In this document: positions 59,042-64,000 of the stretch, one piece after another | Layout of the letters: each line of letters starts with the position of its first letter | How positions within the stretch are numbered: position 1 is the first letter of the stretch | NCBI GenBank assembly: GCA_941918925.1 | Contig: OW799234.1 | Span: 111,947,128 to 112,011,127 of the forward strand | Direction: 5' to 3' | Source of the DNA: Phyto melanocephala | Lineage: Eukaryota; Arthropoda; Insecta; Diptera; Rhinophoridae | Length of the DNA: 64,000 nt | Notes under the pieces: model-generated | Told to the model about the DNA's origin: nothing | Database searches by the model: none | The model's input: only the letters and a program-made list of their open reading frames with translations | Translations under genes and position numbers: made by a program

Positions 59042-61261
59042 TAACTAAGTTTATTATATATGTATGAATATGTATGCTTTTTAATGTATGTTTCTAAAAA
59101 ATAATTAAGATAAATTATAATAATTAAATAAAGTTAAAACTGCCAATAGTACCTTAAGTTTCCCAACATAACATCGTATGTGGCTACTATTGATAGTTTG
59201 TCAGCTCTCATATGCACACTTGTCATGGATTTTTTTTACATAAATGTATTATTTGCTAAAATATTATTCAATAGACTTGTGCCCGACAATTTACTTTAGT
59301 TAATTTTTTCCACGAACCCCTTTTTAAATTAAATAAAATATAATTTCCCCAAGTAAAATGTTTTCTTACGTTCATCAAAGTTCATCATTATTTATTTTAC
59401 AAATTGTGTGTGTTTACGTATGTTGTTTGGCAGGAATGTAAATAATGTAAACCAAGAAAAATTTCTTTTTATTTGGTTTTTCTCAACAAATATTTTTTAA
59501 TGTCAATTTGGTAAACAAAAATTTTAGAATATAATAGACTAGATGGAAAATGCAATTGTAAAAGATTTTTGCAAAAGGAAAATCAAAAAAATAATTTATG
59601 CTTTCTTGTACAATGTACATATTTGTATTACAAGCATTTACACCAAAAAAAAAACATCAAGGAAATACATCTTATTTTCTCATGAATAAACTTAAGTAGA
59701 TTGGAGAATGCATAGAGTTGTTTCTACTATCGTACGTTCAATTCAAAACAAAATTTAACTAAAAGCAGTCGTTTTAAATGCATACATTCATATAGTATTT
59801 GTAAATTTAATGAAGCATATATTGTGGCGTATTAATAGTATCTTCTGCTACTCATCCTCTTTCTCTGTAATAATGTGTGTGTGTGTTTTTTTTTCTAAAC
59901 CATTATATGTCATTGTATTGAAACATGTATGCCTGCATGCATTCAGGCAGAGATAAAAAACGGCTGCATATTTTATTTAGGGATCACTTGTGTGCCAGAA
60001 TATGTTGTTGCTTTTGCATAGAATAGCATATTTTGGGTTGATAACCTTCTGTAATATCCTTGCAAGTAGACCTTGTTGGCAACTATTCAACTTTTTATTT
60101 TTATACTATTTTTTTTTTGGGATATTTTTTTTATAATATTTACAAAACAGCACGTACTTGTTCAAGCAGACACAATTCCAAAATAAAAACAAAAACGAAA
60201 CAAAAACAAAAACTGCATAAAATAAACAAAAGACAAAAAATGCAACAGTTCTTATGTTCTACTGGCAAATGTTTAGACAAAACAAAAAATAAAATATTAT
60301 AACAGTATATAAATAAATGCATTTAAAAATAAACAATGAACAGAAAAAATTTAATAATAGTAGTAAAACATAAAAGCTCCTTCCTACCGCCAAACAACAC
60401 TTAAGGATATAAATCCAACACAACAACACACAATTTATATTTATCTGTTAACAAAAACTACAGAACAAGGAAAACTAGACAAATGCTTAGACATTCACAC
60501 ATTGTTCACCAAGAGTTGCATATCAAGAATTTCAATGATGTGTAATGAAAATGTAAATATTCATCTCTTAGATTTCACATTTTTATGCTTGTATGCTTTT
60601 GAAGAGGGAAACCAATCCTTCTTCATAATACATGATTTAAATTTGTAAAACTCATTTTCATAATTATTTTTCCATACTCATACTCACATACTCATGCACT
60701 TGTGCAACTACGCATACAATTTCCTCTAACTAAAACTTTTTATAGTATTTTAATGGTTTTATGTCTCAATGACATAATGTTACCACATGCAGCAACACCC
60801 ACACATTTACAAATAACTTGTACAAATAGTGTTTCTATTAACTCCCAACTTTAATAGAACTAAAATATTTTGCCATCCATTCAACCAACAACATACTATC
60901 ATTATCATTATTATTGTCATAGTTGCATTAATTAGTCTATCCCTCTCTATTTCTGTACGAGTATGGTTGAAGAAGATGAAACATTCAGCAAAAGCAGCGG
61001 CAAAAACAGTGGTGATGACAAAAATCTTGTATAAAATTATGTTGTTTATATCACATCTCTGACAAATACAAATAATACTCTTTCTACAATAAAGGCAGTA
61101 TTTTCATATGTTAGGGGTATTCAGGTTTTTGAATTGAATATAAAATATAAAAGTGGAACTCAGTGTGCCCATGTTAATCGTACAGGCTTGAAAATTGCAT
61201 GTAAATAATTGCCACAACAACTTGTTAAATAGACCGTTGTTTTAAATATTTTTTAATACTA
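59042..61261. other. Non-coding stretch
   Basis: AT-rich, with CA/GT-rich short repeats and A-rich runs. No gene or mobile element recognised. A weak TATAAAAGTGGAACTCAGTG motif at about 61145 resembles a Helitron 5' end. Confidence 0.4.
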
Positions 61262-62194
61262 TAGCCTGTTTAACGATGTCGATTGAAAGTGTTCTTTCGA
61301 ATTATAAGCGAAATGAAACTGATTTGGATTCAGCTATCTACACTTTATGCCAACGATTACTAAAAAGACGACACAAAAGAAAACGTAAGAGTTTTCATAC
61401 AAAATTTTTTCATCTATGTCGAATGTACGGTAGGCAGTGCGAACGCAAATATAAAAATCAGTCACCTGTTATTTTGCTTTCGAGTGGTTAAACTATTTTG
61501 CAAAACCCAATTATTAAAACTTTGTAACATTCTTTTTTATTTAAAATTTAATTTTCCTATTAGCTTTATAATAGTATAACGCTTTTCGTCACTTTTTAGT
61601 CACTAGTTTTTTTACATACATACATTATTTTTAAACAAACAAAGAACATACGCTCAAACATTTTTAAAATTTTTTGTTTGTCTTGTTTCTATATTTCTTA
61701 GGACTGTTAGTAAAATATTTTGCGAAACAACTTAATATAAATTGGGATCACTTTGTTTAAATAAAGTATTTTTGGGTTAATATTTTATATCTAAAAAAAT
61801 ATTATTTTTATCTTTTTTTAACCTTTTTTAAAAAATTTTTAAACAGACAAATACACACATCCATAAAAAATTAACAACTCTTTTATTTGTTTTGTTTCTT
61901 TTTCTATTTTGTGTTTTTTTGCACTCCTCATATACAAGTGATCATTAAATTATAGGGTTGTATTTGTGTACAAAAAATTTAGTAGTTTTTGTACCATTTT
62001 TAAGAAAAGCCGCTAGAAAAGTTTTTAATTTCTACTCTAGCATTCTTGTAATTGTTAAATATGTAACAAGCATTACGAAACAAAAATTGATATAAATACA
62101 TGCGTAAGAACAACCGAAAATCTACGAAATAGACAAACCCAAATTTATTCGAAAGTGAGTGCCTAACTTTCTTTCGTCATCGTTAAACAGGCTA
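61262..62194 (+). mobile_element. TA-flanked inverted-repeat DNA element of unknown family
   Basis: TA then GCCTGTTTAACGATG at 61264, and its exact inverse CATCGTTAAACAGGC ending at 62192, followed by TA. The inner arms are related more loosely (GAAAGTG-type motifs). Length without TA is 929 bp. TA on both sides suggests a Tc1/mariner-type target duplication. It encloses one 71-codon ORF. A solo end of the same family lies at 11516. Confidence 0.65.
61276..61491 (+). CDS. Orphan ORF inside the inverted-repeat element
   Basis: Seventy-one codons starting MSIESVLSNYKRNETDLDSA, beginning inside the left inverted repeat and very basic in the middle (LLKRRHKRKRKSFHTKFFH), with three Cys residues. 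ATG and TAA are intact. I do not recognise it. It could be the remnant of a DNA-binding transposase domain or chance; the basic stretch fits DNA binding only as inference. Confidence 0.3.
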   Translation: MSIESVLSNYKRNETDLDSAIYTLCQRLLKRRHKRKRKSFHTKFFHLCRMYGRQCERKYKNQSPVILLSSG

Positions 62195-62624
62195 TTAAAA
62201 TCATTGAGTTAAATATACTCTGTTGTTTTGTTAGAGATTAAGTTAAGTATACATCTGCCTACATAGTAGACATAGTAGTTGAATGGCTTACAGCTCTCTA
62301 TCTGGTATTTCTGGACTTTAAGAAGGTTTTTGATACTATCAAAAACCAAGGAGGTTAGGAGTATTTGCTGTTCCCATAAAATAACACAATCTAACAAAAA
62401 GCCTATATATTGCGATGCTTACTTCCGTGCGCTACATTAAAACCAACTCGGTGATGCCGTGGCTATTAATAAGCGTTGCGTGCTATCGCCACTTTTATTC
62501 AACATTGTTTTGGACAACATTATGACCAGAGCAACTCAGTTAAATAGAGGTGGACTAAGCAGATAACATTTGCCTACTGACGCAAAATTTTACTGATATA
62601 AAGGAAAAGCTATGCATGTTTGAG

Positions 62625-62830
62625 CTGATGGCCATTATTGTTACATTTAAACGTTCCATAACCATAAATACAAAAAAACAGCTGTTAAAAACAAACATAT
62701 GGGCAAAAATGTATTTGATTATAAGCGCCTCACCATAACGCCACAATAAGAAACCAATATATAATTTATTTCTATAGCTATGACATTATGACTATGGCAC
62801 ATCTAATATAACCATAAGGTAAGTTTCAAA
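62625..62830. repeat. MITE-like repeat within the older LINE
   Basis: Shares ordered motifs with 19555-19790 (CCATAACCATAAATAC, AAACAGCTGT, GAAACCAATATATAATTTAT, TATGGCAC). It breaks the LINE frame after the reverse-transcriptase region. Confidence 0.45.
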
Positions 62831-62994
62831 TGAAACTTCTTGAAGACAAAAATAATGCGGATTAATACTGAAAATTTAAAAATATTTTGCTGTCTGATGG
62901 TCTACTTGAAAAATTAGGATTCTTAGTCTAACTAGGCTCTCGGAGTCAGAAGACTACTTTCAATATGCGAAAAAAAAAATACTAAGAAAGGCAA

Positions 62995-63720
62995 ATGTTA
63001 GAAAGCCTAAAAATGGTAGAGTCAGAAGCTGCAAAGGCGGGCCTCAAAATAAATATTCCTAAGACAAAAGCCATGAGAATAAATTCCACATGTAACAGAC
63101 CATTTTCCATCCAAGACACTCAAATCCAGGATGTTAACACTTTTTGCTACTTGGGTAGTATCATAACAACGACCGGAGGATCTTCTGATGATGTACTGAA
63201 TCGCACTATGAAAGCCCGACAAGCGTTCGGCCAACTGAGCACAGTGTGGAAATCACCAGTCATCTCCACCCACACAAAAATCAACATTTTCAATTCATGT
63301 GTGAAATCGGTTCTTCTCTATGGGTGCGAAACGTGGAACATGGCTACCAAAGATGCGAACAACCTGCAAGTCTTCGTCAACAAATGCCTGAGAAGAATAT
63401 TAAAAATTTTCTGGCCCAACAGGATATCCAATGTACAACTCTGGGAACGCACTCACCAGACTCAAATACAAATCGCAGTGTTAAGAAGGAAATGGCGCTG
63501 GATTAGCCATGCACTGCGAAGATCTCCAGATTATGTAACCCGTAATGCTATAGACTGGAACCCACAGGGTAGTAGAAGAAGAGGACGTCCAGCACACACT
63601 TGGCGAAGACAGCTCGACTCAGAAGCGTTGGGAGCAGGCAAAACCTGGAACGAAATAAAGAACTTTGCACCAAGCAGAAACGAATGGCGAAACTTTGTTG
63701 AAGCCCTATGCTCCTTATAG
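62995..63720 (+). CDS. C-terminal part of a LINE reverse transcriptase (5'-truncated)
   Basis: An open frame of 241 codons ending in TAG. In order it has KAGLKINIPKTKAMRIN, FCYLGSIITTTGGSSDDV, KARQAFGQLSTVWKS, VKSVLLYGCETWNM, VNKCLRRILKIFWPNRIS, RRKWRWISHALRRSP, GSRRRGRPAHTWRRQLDSEA and WNEIKNFAPSRNEWRNFVEA. This is the region after the catalytic domain in RTE-like endonuclease/reverse transcriptases, through to the normal C-terminus. The first ATG is not a real start; translation of the parent began far upstream. The endonuclease and catalytic reverse-transcriptase motifs are missing, so it is inactive though uninterrupted. Confidence 0.85.
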   Translation: MLESLKMVESEAAKAGLKINIPKTKAMRINSTCNRPFSIQDTQIQDVNTFCYLGSIITTTGGSSDDVLNRTMKARQAFGQLSTVWKSPVISTHTKINIFNSCVKSVLLYGCETWNMATKDANNLQVFVNKCLRRILKIFWPNRISNVQLWERTHQTQIQIAVLRRKWRWISHALRRSPDYVTRNAIDWNPQGSRRRGRPAHTWRRQLDSEALGAGKTWNEIKNFAPSRNEWRNFVEALCSL

Positions 63721-63752
63721 GAACTAAAGGAACCAATATATATATATATATA
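62996..63752 (+). mobile_element. Younger 5'-truncated LINE with 13-bp target duplication
   Basis: Flanked by TAAGAAAGGCAAA at 62983-62995 and 63753-63765. The insert begins inside the coding region and ends with a (TA)n tail (63737-63752), as RTE-type LINEs often do. It carries the intact 3' end of the reverse-transcriptase protein (62995-63720). 5' truncation plus a variable-length duplication is the signature of target-primed reverse transcription. Confidence 0.85.
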
Positions 63753-64000
63753 TAAGAAAGGCAAAAATTGCCTATGCCATACTTAACGCGATATGGAGTT
63801 TTTCCAAGCACTCCACTGGCGCTAAAATAAGAATCTTTAACTATAACCTGAGTTCACATTGTTATACGACTGTGAATCAAGGAACGCCGCACTAAAGAAA
63901 GTTTCCACTATCCAGTTATTGGTTAACTGTTGTCTAAGTATAATATTACGAAACTACGTTGTTAATACCCGCAGCCGTCTGGGCTACCACACCAAACTCT

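Larger units (their letters stand above)
62240..64000 (+). mobile_element. Older LINE (RTE-like), interrupted and running off the window
   Basis: About 62300 gives LYLVFLDFKKVFDTIKN (reverse-transcriptase motif around the first catalytic Asp). About 62470-62545 gives CVLSPLLFNIVLDNIMTRAT. About 62550-62600 gives DNICLLTQNFTDIKEKL. After interruptions, 63753-64000 continues with RKAKIAYAILNAIWSFSKHS and GAKIRIFN. Insertions at 62625-62830 (MITE-like) and 62996-63752 (younger LINE) split it, and stops show it is dead. The DNA between 62830 and 62980 fits the same protein loosely. Confidence 0.65.

Noticed and set aside
61140..61200. Helitron 5' end-like TATAAAAGTGGAACTCAGTG
   Set aside because: It lacks the TC start, the following conserved segment and any 3' end nearby.
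1..64000. tRNA, rRNA, CRISPR array or bacterial-type operon
   Set aside because: None was recognised. The repeats present are dispersed or simple tandem types and the gene structure is spliced.

Overview
The window is AT-rich, intron-heavy nuclear DNA from a higher dipteran. A calyptrate fly (blow fly or house fly group) fits best, judging by the protein sequences, the large introns and the fly-type mobile elements; the species is not settled. There is no sign of bacterial organisation.

One well-supported host gene is present, on the minus strand: an otopetrin-family proton channel. Six coding exons can be joined with matching splice sites and phases: 32904-32093, 17644-17527, 6706-6610, 6505-6308, 5355-5195 and 2567-1425, with a TGA at 1422-1424. 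The product is 843 residues: a low-complexity cytosolic N-terminus of about 270 residues in one exon, then a twelve-helix channel. After the TGA the same frame stays open for 146 more codons, down to a second TGA at 981-983, with composition that looks coding. This is the most interesting observation in the window. It suggests stop-codon readthrough, or a splice variant that removes the stop; a perfect GTGAGT donor overlaps that stop.

The introns and the 31 kb upstream of the start codon are filled with mobile-element remains. Intron 2 holds a MULE with near-perfect ends and an 8-bp target duplication, a Helitron-like element with an internal tandem array, a mini-me-like composite (GTCY microsatellite plus 240-290-bp tandem units) invaded by a small Tc1/mariner-type element, and a long TATG microsatellite. 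Intron 1 holds a second Helitron-like copy with both termini, a SINE-like repeat, a 3-kb DNA transposon with inverted repeats of about 500 bp and a broken protein gene, and a mariner-type pseudogene.

Upstream of the gene (32905-64000) are a non-LTR retrotransposon remnant (about 34.6-35.8 kb), a pogo/Tigger helix-turn-helix fragment, a possible orphan terminal exon at 41.5 kb, further mini-me-like copies, a Helitron 3' end, a dead mariner (51.7-52.6 kb), small tandem duplications, a TA-flanked inverted-repeat element with an orphan ORF (61.3-62.2 kb), and a nested pair of LINEs at the right edge with a clear 13-bp target-site duplication. No tRNA, rRNA or CRISPR sequence was recognised. All calls were made by eye, so repeat boundaries without a stated terminus are approximate.
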